The notes under the pieces are model-generated. The model was not told the DNA's origin. It searched no databases and saw only the letters and a program-made list of their open reading frames with translations. A program made the translations under genes and the position numbers. A stretch of 64,000 nucleotides of DNA from a bacterium (GTDB lineage Bacteria; Desulfobacterota; Deferrisomatia; Deferrisomatales; BM512), in assembly GCA_004322275.1 (NCBI GenBank), contig SCTA01000021.1:16647-80646 (forward strand), written 5' to 3'. Positions 44,096 through 51,482 of this stretch are shown piece after piece (within the stretch, counting starts at the first letter, position 1; every line of letters begins with the position of its first letter).

Positions 44096-46042
44096 TCAGG
44101 CCTTCGCGGCTACCAGTAAACGGTAGCAACGCAGGCACCTTTCGGCCTCCCGGATCGCTTCCTCATGGGTAAACCCGATTTCCACTTCTCTTGTGTTCGT
44201 CACCCGGTCGGCCACCGGAAGGTGGTGGATCTTCGCGGGTTCGGAGTTCTTCGGCTGCCCTACGTCCTCTTTTTTGGAATAGGGCTTGAGTGATTCGACG
44301 TATTTGTTTATGACCCACTCCCGTATCGGCTGGGTCGAGCCTTCGAGCAGGAAGCGGTCTATCTGGAAGGCTGCTTCCTTGCCCGCCGCGAGCCCCGCTA
44401 TAAGGGTGAGAGGCCCGGTCTCGCAGTCGCCGCCGGAAAAGACGCCGACGTTGCCGCGGACCGCCGCGAGCTTGTTGAGCCCCTGCACCGAAATCGTCTT
44501 CCACTTCGTAGTCTTGATGTCCTCGGCTCCGGACAGAAGGCCAAGATCGATCGCCTGACCGATGGCCATGATGCAGCAGTCGGCTTCGATTATGTGCTCG
44601 GAGCCCGCCTTTTCGATGGGGCTTCTCCTGCCGGAGGCGTCGGGCGGGCCGAGTTCCATGTCTATGACCTCGACGCCGGTGACCTTGCCGCTTTCGGAGA
44701 CTATCTTCTTGGGGTTGGTGAGGACCACCATCTCGATGTTTTCCGCCTTCGCGTCGGTTATCTCGACCTTGTCGGCGGGCATCTCGGCCTCGGAGCGGCG
44801 ATAGACTATCTTCACCTTCTTAAAGCCGGTGCGAAGGGCGGTGCGGGCGCAGTCGATGGCCACGTTGCCGCCCCCGACGATTATCGCGGTATCGCCTACG
44901 TACACTTTCTTGCCGAGGGCCACGTCGCGCAGGTAGTCGGCGCCCTTGTAAAAGCCGGTGATTTCGTCGCCCTCGCCGGGAACGCCCATCGAGGTGCCGA
45001 GGCGGGCGCCTATCGCGATGAAGACCGAGCGGTATTCGCCGCCGGTGAGGTCTTCAAGCGAGATATCCTTGCCCACGTCGGTGTTGTAGCGTATCTCGAC
45101 GCCGAGGTCTTTTATGATGTCCACCTCGTGGCGGAGCAACTCGCGGGGAAGGCGGTAATCCGGTATGCCCACGGCGGCCATGCCGCCGGGCTCGCCGAGA
45201 GCCTCGAAGATAACGGGAGCGTAGCCGAGCTGCGCGAGGAAGTAGGCGCAGGAGAGTCCCGCCGGGCCCGCGCCGACAATCGCGATCTTCGCGCCCTTCT
45301 TCTCGGGAGCGGTGATGCGCACCGGGCGGTTTCTCTCTATCTCGTAGTCGGCGACGAAGCGTTTGAGGAACTTTATCTGGATGGGGCCGTCGACGTTTTG
45401 CCTCCTGCAGTTGAATTCGCAGGGGCGTACGCAGATTCTGCCGATGGTGCCGGGCAGGCAGTTGTCGCGCCGGACAAGGTTCAGGCTCTCCTCGAACTGG
45501 CCCTTCTTGATGAGCTCGACGTATTCGGGTATTTCGAGGTGCGCCGGGCAGGCGGACTTGCAGGGGGCGGTGGTGGCGACCACGTAGTCGCCCTTCTTCG
45601 CGGGCTTTTTCTGGGCCACGCGCTCCAGCATTTCGTCCCTGAAGTTCTCGTAGAGGTCTAAAAGGGCTTTGCCCGAAGACTGGCCGAGGTCGCACATAGC
45701 CTGGACCCTGAGGTTTCCGGCGAGGTGTCCCACCGCTTCTACGTCTTCGTTCGTGCCCGTTCCATCGCAGATTCTTCCGAGGGCGGCTTCGATAACCGAG
45801 GAGCCTATCCTGCACGGGACGCACTGCCCGCAGGAGTTTTTCGAGAGCCCTTCGGCGTAGGCCCTGGCGAGATCGACCACGTCGGCCCCGCCCCAGACGG
45901 CTATGCCGTCCCACCCCATTACGGCGGAGAGGGCGGTGCCGTCGCCGAGGTCTTTTGGAAGCGCTACCGAGTCGGCAGTCGCGGGGGATTTCCTGCTGTC
46001 TACCCCTGCGCCGGCCCAGCTTGAAAAGACGAGTTCGCTCAT
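44096..46042 (-). CDS. NuoF-type [4Fe-4S] domain fused to GltD-like FAD/NAD(P) oxidoreductase
   Basis: A 648-residue protein. Residues 40-135 match the C-terminal cluster domain of NuoF (NSCGQCVPCRIG, with Cys71, 74, 77 and 117), but the FMN- and NADH-binding domain of NuoF is missing. Residues 155-620 are a GltD-like flavoprotein: APCKSACPAHLEIPEYVEL, CLPGTIGRICVRPCEFNC, FAD motif IVGAGPAGLSCAYFLAQLGY, nucleotide motif IIVGGGNVAIDCARTALR and closing FSGGDCETGPLTLIAG. It would be the electron-entry or exchange subunit of this Complex I relative, able to react with NAD(P)H and pass electrons via an N3-like cluster. It lies between nuoD and fdhA where nuoE and nuoF are usually found. Confidence 0.82.
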   Translation of the reverse strand: MSELVFSSWAGAGVDSRKSPATADSVALPKDLGDGTALSAVMGWDGIAVWGGADVVDLARAYAEGLSKNSCGQCVPCRIGSSVIEAALGRICDGTGTNEDVEAVGHLAGNLRVQAMCDLGQSSGKALLDLYENFRDEMLERVAQKKPAKKGDYVVATTAPCKSACPAHLEIPEYVELIKKGQFEESLNLVRRDNCLPGTIGRICVRPCEFNCRRQNVDGPIQIKFLKRFVADYEIERNRPVRITAPEKKGAKIAIVGAGPAGLSCAYFLAQLGYAPVIFEALGEPGGMAAVGIPDYRLPRELLRHEVDIIKDLGVEIRYNTDVGKDISLEDLTGGEYRSVFIAIGARLGTSMGVPGEGDEITGFYKGADYLRDVALGKKVYVGDTAIIVGGGNVAIDCARTALRTGFKKVKIVYRRSEAEMPADKVEITDAKAENIEMVVLTNPKKIVSESGKVTGVEVIDMELGPPDASGRRSPIEKAGSEHIIEADCCIMAIGQAIDLGLLSGAEDIKTTKWKTISVQGLNKLAAVRGNVGVFSGGDCETGPLTLIAGLAAGKEAAFQIDRFLLEGSTQPIREWVINKYVESLKPYSKKEDVGQPKNSEPAKIHHLPVADRVTNTREVEIGFTHEEAIREAERCLRCYRLLVAAKA

Positions 46043-46058
46043 GGATGTCTCTCCTTGC

Positions 46059-47237
46059 CTACCGGTCGATTTCGCCGAGAACGATGTCGACTGAACCGAT
46101 GATGGCTATTACGTCCGCGACCATGCCCCCCAGGCACATATCCTTTAACGACTGGAGGTTGATGAGGCTCGGCGGACGAACGCGGAAGCGGTAGGGTTTC
46201 TCGCTGCCGTCCGAAACCAGGTAAAAACCGAGTTCGCCCTTGGTGGCTTCGATCGACATGTAAACGTCGCCCACGGGGGCCTTGTAGCCCGCGCTCATCT
46301 GCTTGAAGTGGCGGATGAGCGACTCGATGCAGGTGTAGACTTCCTCCTTGGGCGGGGGAGTGTAGCGGAAGTCGTCGAGCATGTACGGCCCGGGGGGCAG
46401 CCTGTCGAGAGCCTGCTCCACGATGCGGTTTGACTGGCGCATCTCGGCGAGGCGGACGAGGTAACGCTCGAAAACGTCGCCCACCGTTCCGGTCGGAATC
46501 TCGAAATCGTAGGTCTCGTAACCGCAGTAGGGCATGACCTTGCGAAGATCCCACTTGATGCCCGCCGCGCGAAGGACCGGGCCGGTGATGGCGTACTGGA
46601 CGCAGGCCTCTTTCGAGAGAATGCCGATGCCCTCGGTGCGCTTGCGCCATATCTTGTTGTTGGTGAGGAGCCCCTCGTACTCGTCCACCCTGCCGGGGAA
46701 TTCCTTTACGAACTTCCTGGCCTTCTCGATGAACTTCGGGGTGATGTCCTGAGCGATGCCGCCGGGCCTTATGAAGCTGGGGGTCAGGCGCGCTCCGGAA
46801 ACCTCCTCGATCATCTCGTGGACGAGCTCGCGCTCGCGGAAGGCGTAGAAAAGGACTGTCATCGCGCCCATGTCGAGCGCGTGGGCCGCTATCCAGATCA
46901 GGTGGCCGGCGATGCGCTGAAGCTCGCAGAGCATGACGCGGGCGACCGTGGCGCGCTCGGGTATGTCGCCTTCTATGTCGAGAAGTTTCTCGACCGCCAG
47001 GGTGTACCCGAGGTTGTTCAGGAGCGCGCCGGTGTAATCCATGCGGTCGGTAAGTGGCAGGGCCTGCAGGTAGGTCTTGGACTCGGCGAGCTTTTCAAGC
47101 CCCCTGTGCAGGTGCCCCAGGTGCGGAATAACGTCGCGCACCGTCTCGCCCTCCAGCTCCAGCACCACGCGAAGGACGCCGTGGGTGGCCGGATGGGAGG
47201 GACCGAGGTTGAGAATCATATTCTTGGGCTCGGACAT
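46059..47237 (-). CDS. nuoD: NADH-quinone oxidoreductase subunit D (49-kDa type)
   Basis: A 392-residue subunit related to [NiFe]-hydrogenase large subunits. Quinone-site motifs are LGPSHPATHGVLRVVLELEG with the quinone His, and YLQALPLTDRMDYTGALLNN. Later come QRIAGHLIWIAAHALDMGA, GPVLRAAGIKWDLRK, GDVYMSIEATKGELGFYL and the terminal IIGSVDIVLGEIDR. Hydrogenase Ni ligands are absent, as in true NuoD. It is separate from NuoC, 21 bases away. Confidence 0.96.
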   Translation of the reverse strand: MSEPKNMILNLGPSHPATHGVLRVVLELEGETVRDVIPHLGHLHRGLEKLAESKTYLQALPLTDRMDYTGALLNNLGYTLAVEKLLDIEGDIPERATVARVMLCELQRIAGHLIWIAAHALDMGAMTVLFYAFRERELVHEMIEEVSGARLTPSFIRPGGIAQDITPKFIEKARKFVKEFPGRVDEYEGLLTNNKIWRKRTEGIGILSKEACVQYAITGPVLRAAGIKWDLRKVMPYCGYETYDFEIPTGTVGDVFERYLVRLAEMRQSNRIVEQALDRLPPGPYMLDDFRYTPPPKEEVYTCIESLIRHFKQMSAGYKAPVGDVYMSIEATKGELGFYLVSDGSEKPYRFRVRPPSLINLQSLKDMCLGGMVADVIAIIGSVDIVLGEIDR

Positions 47238-47259
47238 CTTTTTCTCCCGTGGAGGGGTG

Positions 47260-47739
47260 TTACCGGTAAACCGCTTTTTGCGGGATACCGCAAAGCGGGA
47301 AATCCTTGCGTAGCGGGTGGCCTTCGTAGCCGTCCCAGGTCATTATCCTTCTAAGGTCGCTGTGACCCGTGAAGGTAATTCCCATAAGGTCGTAGACCTC
47401 GCGTTCAAGCCAGTTGGCCGCTTTCCAGACCCCTTCGACGGTGGAGACCGTCTCGCCGTCGGCCAGGGGAGCCTTGAGGCGGAGGCGGCGGTTTTGCTTG
47501 AAGGAGTAAAGGTTGTAGACAACCTCGAAGCGCTTGGGCCTGCCGAGGTAATCCACCGCGGTAAGGTCCGTCAGCATGTCGAACAAGAGCGCTTCCTCGT
47601 CCCGCAGGTACTGGCAGATGGCGACTATCGCGGAGGCGTCCACCGTGATGGAATCCTGCCCCCGGAAGGTCGCGCTGCCCAGCACCGCAAAGGAAAAGCG
47701 GCCCCGAAGCCCGTCCAGAATCTGTTCCAAAGTGACCAT
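47260..47739 (-). CDS. nuoC: NADH-quinone oxidoreductase subunit C (30-kDa type)
   Basis: Start ATG 47739 has GGAG six bases upstream, whereas the longer frame begins at a TTG with none. The 159-residue protein shows FDMLTDLTAVDYLGRPKRFE, the family signature WLEREVYDLMGITFTGHSDL, and RRIMTWDGYEGHPLRKDFPL. It is a structural subunit of the Q-module. It is not fused to NuoD. Confidence 0.93.
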   Translation of the reverse strand: MVTLEQILDGLRGRFSFAVLGSATFRGQDSITVDASAIVAICQYLRDEEALLFDMLTDLTAVDYLGRPKRFEVVYNLYSFKQNRRLRLKAPLADGETVSTVEGVWKAANWLEREVYDLMGITFTGHSDLRRIMTWDGYEGHPLRKDFPLCGIPQKAVYR

Positions 47740-47754
47740 AGTCATCTCCAAAGC

Positions 47755-48261
47755 CTAGGAGCCCGACGAAATAAGCAGCGGATGGTCGGGTCTGTCGGAG
47801 AACTTTTCTTTCTTTATCTTCGCCTGCAGCTTCATGATGCCCGCGAGGAGAGCCTCGGGCCTCGGGGGACAGCCGGGGACGTAAACGTCCACAGGGAGGA
47901 ACTTGTCCACGCCCTGCACCGTAGCGTAAGTGTTGAAAATGCCGCCCGAACAAGCGCAGGCGCCGTAGGCTATTACCCACTTGGGCTCGGCTATCTGGAG
48001 GTAGATGCGCTCGACCAGGGGGGCCATCTTGGTGGTGACCGTTCCCGCGACGATGAGAAGATCCGACTGCCTCGGAGAGGGGCGGAAAGCCTCTGCGCCG
48101 AAGCGGGCGATGTCGTAGTCGGCGGAGGAGGCGACCATCATCTCAAGGGCGCAGCACGCAAGGCCGAAGGTCATCGGCCAGATGGAGTTCGACCGGCAGA
48201 GGCTGACTACTTTTTCAAGATTCGTAACCACCAGGGGGGGTAGTTTTTGCTCTATTCCCAC
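47755..48261 (-). CDS. nuoB: NADH-quinone oxidoreductase subunit B (cluster N2)
   Basis: GTG 48261 is preceded by AAAGGAG seven bases upstream, so it is preferred over an ATG at 48282 that would lie ahead of this site. The 168-residue subunit contains the N2 cluster ligands [11 protein letters not shown] (tandem Cys), [13 protein letters not shown] and [14 protein letters not shown]. All four Cys are present. N2 is the last cluster before quinone. The start overlaps the nuoA stop by ten bases. Confidence 0.94.
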   Translation of the reverse strand: MGIEQKLPPLVVTNLEKVVSLCRSNSIWPMTFGLACCALEMMVASSADYDIARFGAEAFRPSPRQSDLLIVAGTVTTKMAPLVERIYLQIAEPKWVIAYGACACSGGIFNTYATVQGVDKFLPVDVYVPGCPPRPEALLAGIMKLQAKIKKEKFSDRPDHPLLISSGS

Positions 48262-48608
48262 TCCAGTACTCCTTTCTTCCATATATAGGCGTATCCCACG
48301 AGCAGGATGAACATGAAGACGAGCATCTCGACGAAACCGAAGAGGCCGAGCTGCTTGAACTTCACCGCCCAGGGATAGAGGAAGACGACCTCAACGTCGA
48401 AGACCAGAAAAGCCATCGCTATGAGGTAGTATTTAACGTCAAACGGCCGCTCCGAAATGGGGGGCACGTCCATGCCGCATTCGTAGGTGGATTGTTTTAT
48501 CGAGGTAGGGCGCTTCGGGCCGAGAAGCGAGGAGATGAGGACCACCCCGAGGCCGAATGCCGAAGCAACCAGCAACAGGATGAGAATGGGGACGTAGTTT
48601 TGTATCAT
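48252..48608 (-). CDS. nuoA: NADH-quinone oxidoreductase subunit A
   Basis: A 118-residue three-helix membrane subunit, first gene of the operon. Diagnostic stretches are [20 protein letters not shown] with the loop Cys that lines the quinone tunnel, and [25 protein letters not shown] precedes the ATG by six bases. Confidence 0.95.
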   Translation of the reverse strand: MIQNYVPILILLLVASAFGLGVVLISSLLGPKRPTSIKQSTYECGMDVPPISERPFDVKYYLIAMAFLVFDVEVVFLYPWAVKFKQLGLFGFVEMLVFMFILLVGYAYIWKKGVLEWE

Positions 48609-48699
48609 TCAAGACCTCCTCAGCCAACATTGCGGAATAATTGACAAAATCAGAGGATTTCAATACGGGGGCGCAATGCGCTCCCTTCAAAACGGGACG

Positions 48700-48728
48700 A
48701 CTCTACTTATCCCCGGCATAGCTGTCAA
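48700..48728 (-). promoter_or_regulatory. putative promoter of the nuo-fdh operon
   Basis: Read leftward, TTGACA (48728-48723), 17 bases, TAGAGT (48705-48700). The -35 box is perfect and the -10 box is a four-of-six match. The leader to nuoA is about 85 bases. Confidence 0.55.
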
Positions 48729-49037
48729 GGGTAAATTGAGAAAAACAGAACAAGGGTTGAAAGCTATGTAATCATTCACCATTCCGGTTTTGCGCCGGTT
48801 CCGCCGATGGAGGGAAAATCCTTGTGACAATACGGTTTTTGCGCTTTTAACAATCGGGCCTTTGCAGTTTTATTTTTTTGCCCCGATTACGGGCCGGGAA
48901 GCGCCCGACAAGCTGTTTTATCAGACGCGGCGGAGATACTTTATATTAACTAAAAATTATTTAGCGATATTTTCGGCGAGGTTTTTTGTGACGATTCAGG
49001 TCCGGAGAAGAGGGGGTGGGTGGGAAGGGAACCAAAT
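48729..49037. other. non-coding stretch between nuo operon and cytochrome gene
   Basis: No gene is supported here. The stretch is AT-richer than average (for example TTTATATTAACTAAAAATTATTTAG around 48940) and holds short inverted repeats such as CCGGTTTTGCGCCGG near 48784-48798. It may contain upstream control sites for the nuo operon. Confidence 0.4.
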
Positions 49038-49075
49038 AAAAAAGGGCGGCCCCGTTATGCGCGGAGCCGCCCTTT
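49038..49075 (-). terminator. intrinsic terminator after the octaheme cytochrome
   Basis: Read leftward, GGGCGGCTCCGC/CGGGGCCGCCC pairs into a long GC-rich stem and is followed by TTTTTT. It lies 23 bases after the cytochrome stop. Confidence 0.85.
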
Positions 49076-49097
49076 TGACTCAATCCAGCGTCGTTTT

Positions 49098-50441
49098 TTA
49101 CTTCCGGGGGTCCGAGGAGTAGCCCAGCGCCTTGAAATCCATGCGCCCGTTTTCGCCGTGGCAGTCGTTGCAGACAAGCGCCTTCGCCTTCGGCGCTACC
49201 TGGTGGTTCAGCTTCCAGTACATCTTCGTCTCGGTGAAACCGTACTCTCCGCTGTAGGGGAGTCCCGCGTCCTTCATTCCCAGCTCGATGGCCTTGTTCC
49301 AGTCGTAGTGCTTCCAGTAGCCGTCGGGGCCGAAGAGCTTGGGAGTGACGAGGGTGTTGTTTTTCGTGTCGTAAGGCTGTTTGCCGCCGAAAGGCTTGAA
49401 GGGATAAATTTTGGATTTGGGGTCGTCTTTGGAGCCGTTCGGCATGTCGAGGACGGTGACTCCGCCGGAGGCGAGCTTGTCGCCGGGAAGGTAGGCCGCC
49501 GCTGTGCCGTTGTACCACATATAGACGGGTTTTTGGTCCTTACCCCAAGTGAAGGTTCCCTTCTTCTTGTCGAAGACGGGCTTCCCGTTGGCGTCCTTTG
49601 CCTCGGGAAGGTCTTTCCCGGCGTCGGACCAGTCCCAGTACGTCTTGGTCGCCTGCCCCCGGGCGTATTCGGGGATGTGGCAGGTCTGGCAGGCCACCTT
49701 GTCCAGATGATCGCTTATCTTCGCCTCTTTGTGGCTTACCTTCTCGTGGCAGACCGTACACTCGAAATGCTTGCCGCCGGTGGGGGAATCGACGAGGGCG
49801 ACGCCCTTTATGTCGTGGTTCTTCCCGCCGTGGCAGGAGGTGCAGGATAGGCCCGCGCCTTCCTTCGCCATGTGCGCGTCGAGTTCCTTTCCGGGAGCGC
49901 CCATGGTGGAGTCGAGATCGCCGTGCTTTACGCTGTCCGCTCCGCCGCCGTAGAAGTGGCAGGCGCCGCAGTTGGCGATGGAGGGCTTGCCGACGGATTT
50001 AGCCGCCGCCAGGAGGTCCACCTTCTCGTCGGGCATGCCCGCAGCCATGGGGTTTTTCTTGTAAGCGCCGGTGGTGTCGTGGCAGACGAGGCAGTCGATT
50101 CTGGACTTGTCGGTAAAGTCGAAGGAGGAGTCCTTCCAGCCGTAGCCGATGTGGCAGCTGGTGCAGCGGGGATAGTTGCCCGCGAGCGCGATACAGAAGT
50201 TGTTGATTATGTTCTTCTTGCCGTAGGCAATCTTGCCCTTGCCCGGAAACTCCTGCTCCCTCGCCCACGTCCAGTGGGAGGTGGACATAATCTGTCCCGC
50301 CGCCTCGGGGTGGCATTCGAGGCAGGCCTTGGTGACCTCGGGGGGCGAAGCGAAGGGGCCCTTCAGATGCGCCGAATGGTCCTCGGCGAGGGCTGGCGCG
50401 GCGATAAGGGCCGCAACCGCGAAAAAGACGGTCTTTTTCAT
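49098..50441 (-). CDS. octaheme c-type cytochrome, tetrathionate reductase (OTR) family
   Basis: Start ATG 50441 (AGGAGAG upstream) gives 447 residues with a signal peptide (KKTVFFAVAALIAAPALA). Eight CxxCH heme-binding motifs are present: CLECH, CTSCH, CLVCH, CGACH, CTSCH, CTVCH, CQTCH and CNDCH. Family-specific segments are MSTSHWTWAREQ, KKNIINNFCIALAGNYPRC, IGYGWKDSSFDF and HFYGGGADSVKHGDLD. By family this is a periplasmic enzyme that can reduce tetrathionate, nitrite or hydroxylamine in vitro. The in vivo substrate is unsettled. It is monocistronic, and no membrane quinol partner is encoded nearby. Confidence 0.88.
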   Translation of the reverse strand: MKKTVFFAVAALIAAPALAEDHSAHLKGPFASPPEVTKACLECHPEAAGQIMSTSHWTWAREQEFPGKGKIAYGKKNIINNFCIALAGNYPRCTSCHIGYGWKDSSFDFTDKSRIDCLVCHDTTGAYKKNPMAAGMPDEKVDLLAAAKSVGKPSIANCGACHFYGGGADSVKHGDLDSTMGAPGKELDAHMAKEGAGLSCTSCHGGKNHDIKGVALVDSPTGGKHFECTVCHEKVSHKEAKISDHLDKVACQTCHIPEYARGQATKTYWDWSDAGKDLPEAKDANGKPVFDKKKGTFTWGKDQKPVYMWYNGTAAAYLPGDKLASGGVTVLDMPNGSKDDPKSKIYPFKPFGGKQPYDTKNNTLVTPKLFGPDGYWKHYDWNKAIELGMKDAGLPYSGEYGFTETKMYWKLNHQVAPKAKALVCNDCHGENGRMDFKALGYSSDPRK

Positions 50442-50707
50442 CAAATCTCTCCTCTATAACGGGCGGAACCGGGTCCGCCATTTATTGGCCGTAGAACATC
50501 GAGCCTTTCGATGAGGGGAACGCGTAGATAGTTACACAAAAATAAGGGAAATATTCATTTTTCTCCCTTTCCCTCCCCCCGTGAACCCTGAAAGTTTCAA
50601 GTCCTCGTTATCGTTCAGGAATAAAAATCATTTTTTAGCTCCTGCGGCCCCGGACGTCCACTAACGTGTTTTCAGACCGGACGAAACCAAAAAAAGGGAG
50701 TTGAAAA

Positions 50708-51427
50708 ATGTTCCTGAAAAACTATCTGCCCGAACCCCCCGTAAGACAAAGCGCGCGGCTTTTCGCTGAGGAAGATCAAAATCCATACCAGCCCCCCTCC
50801 CCCGCCGTGGAAACCGGCGAAAAAAGCGGAGGGATAATCTCCTCCCTTCTCACTTCCCTCGGCGGGCTCTTCTCCGGAGAACCATCACCCGTCACAGATG
50901 CCGGTGATACCGCCGTCGCGGGAGAAGGAACGGTTTTTGAGCGTCCGAAACCCGGACGCGCGGAGCAAAAGAGGATTGAAAACGAGTGGCGGGCCTACCA
51001 TCAGGCTCTGGATTCCGCCTGGCGCTCCTACCATGTCGGAGAGGAGGGCGCGGGGGCGCAAAACGCCCTCGATCAGGGGCTTGGAAACCTCTTCGACAGG
51101 GAGCGCACCGAGGGAAAAGAGATTATGGAGAGATACAACCGCAGCGTGGGCGCGAGGCTCGGGGCCGAGGCCCGGATCGACGAGGACGTGCCGCGCCTCG
51201 TCCACGAAGCCTGGGAAAGGGGCGATCTTCTCTACGACGAGGAAGGCCCGGCCTACCGGCGGTTGTCCGGCGAAGGACAGGGCGATGAGTTCGTGGGGCC
51301 GCCCGCACCCCCCGGCCTTCCCCCGAACGGGACTGAAACCCCGGCGGAAACTCCCCCGGAAGCGCCTGCGGAAACACCGGATGAACGCGGGATGAGGCTG
51401 GGGCGGGAGCTGTTCGGAACGCCCTGA
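50708..51427 (+). CDS. hypothetical protein, Pro-rich and charged
   Basis: A 239-residue protein, start ATG with GGGAG upstream. It has a low-complexity N-terminal third with a Gly/Ser stretch (SGGIISSLLTSLGGLFSGE). A helical charged core follows (residues about 85-185, with QKRIENEWRAYHQALDSAWR), then a Pro/Glu/Thr-rich tail (TPAETPPEAPAETPDER). There is no signal peptide and no recognised domain. The composition recalls phage internal or scaffold-like proteins, but no phage gene is adjacent. It has its own terminator. Function unknown. Confidence 0.55.
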   Translation: MFLKNYLPEPPVRQSARLFAEEDQNPYQPPSPAVETGEKSGGIISSLLTSLGGLFSGEPSPVTDAGDTAVAGEGTVFERPKPGRAEQKRIENEWRAYHQALDSAWRSYHVGEEGAGAQNALDQGLGNLFDRERTEGKEIMERYNRSVGARLGAEARIDEDVPRLVHEAWERGDLLYDEEGPAYRRLSGEGQGDEFVGPPAPPGLPPNGTETPAETPPEAPAETPDERGMRLGRELFGTP

Positions 51428-51456
51428 GTCGCCGTCCTTTAACCCCCTCCTTGAGT

Positions 51457-51482
51457 CGGCCCGCGAAAGCGGGTCTTTTTTT
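51457..51482 (+). terminator. intrinsic terminator after the hypothetical gene
   Basis: GGCCCGC-GAAA-GCGGGTC with a GNRA-type loop and one wobble pair, followed by TTTTTTT. It reads on the plus strand and lies 30 bases after the stop. The end of the convergent kinase gene touches the T-run. Confidence 0.85.

Noticed and set aside
41693..44119. 808-residue open frame on the plus strand opposite fdhA
   Set aside because: Antisense shadow of the formate dehydrogenase. The sequence is low complexity in character and no family is recognised.
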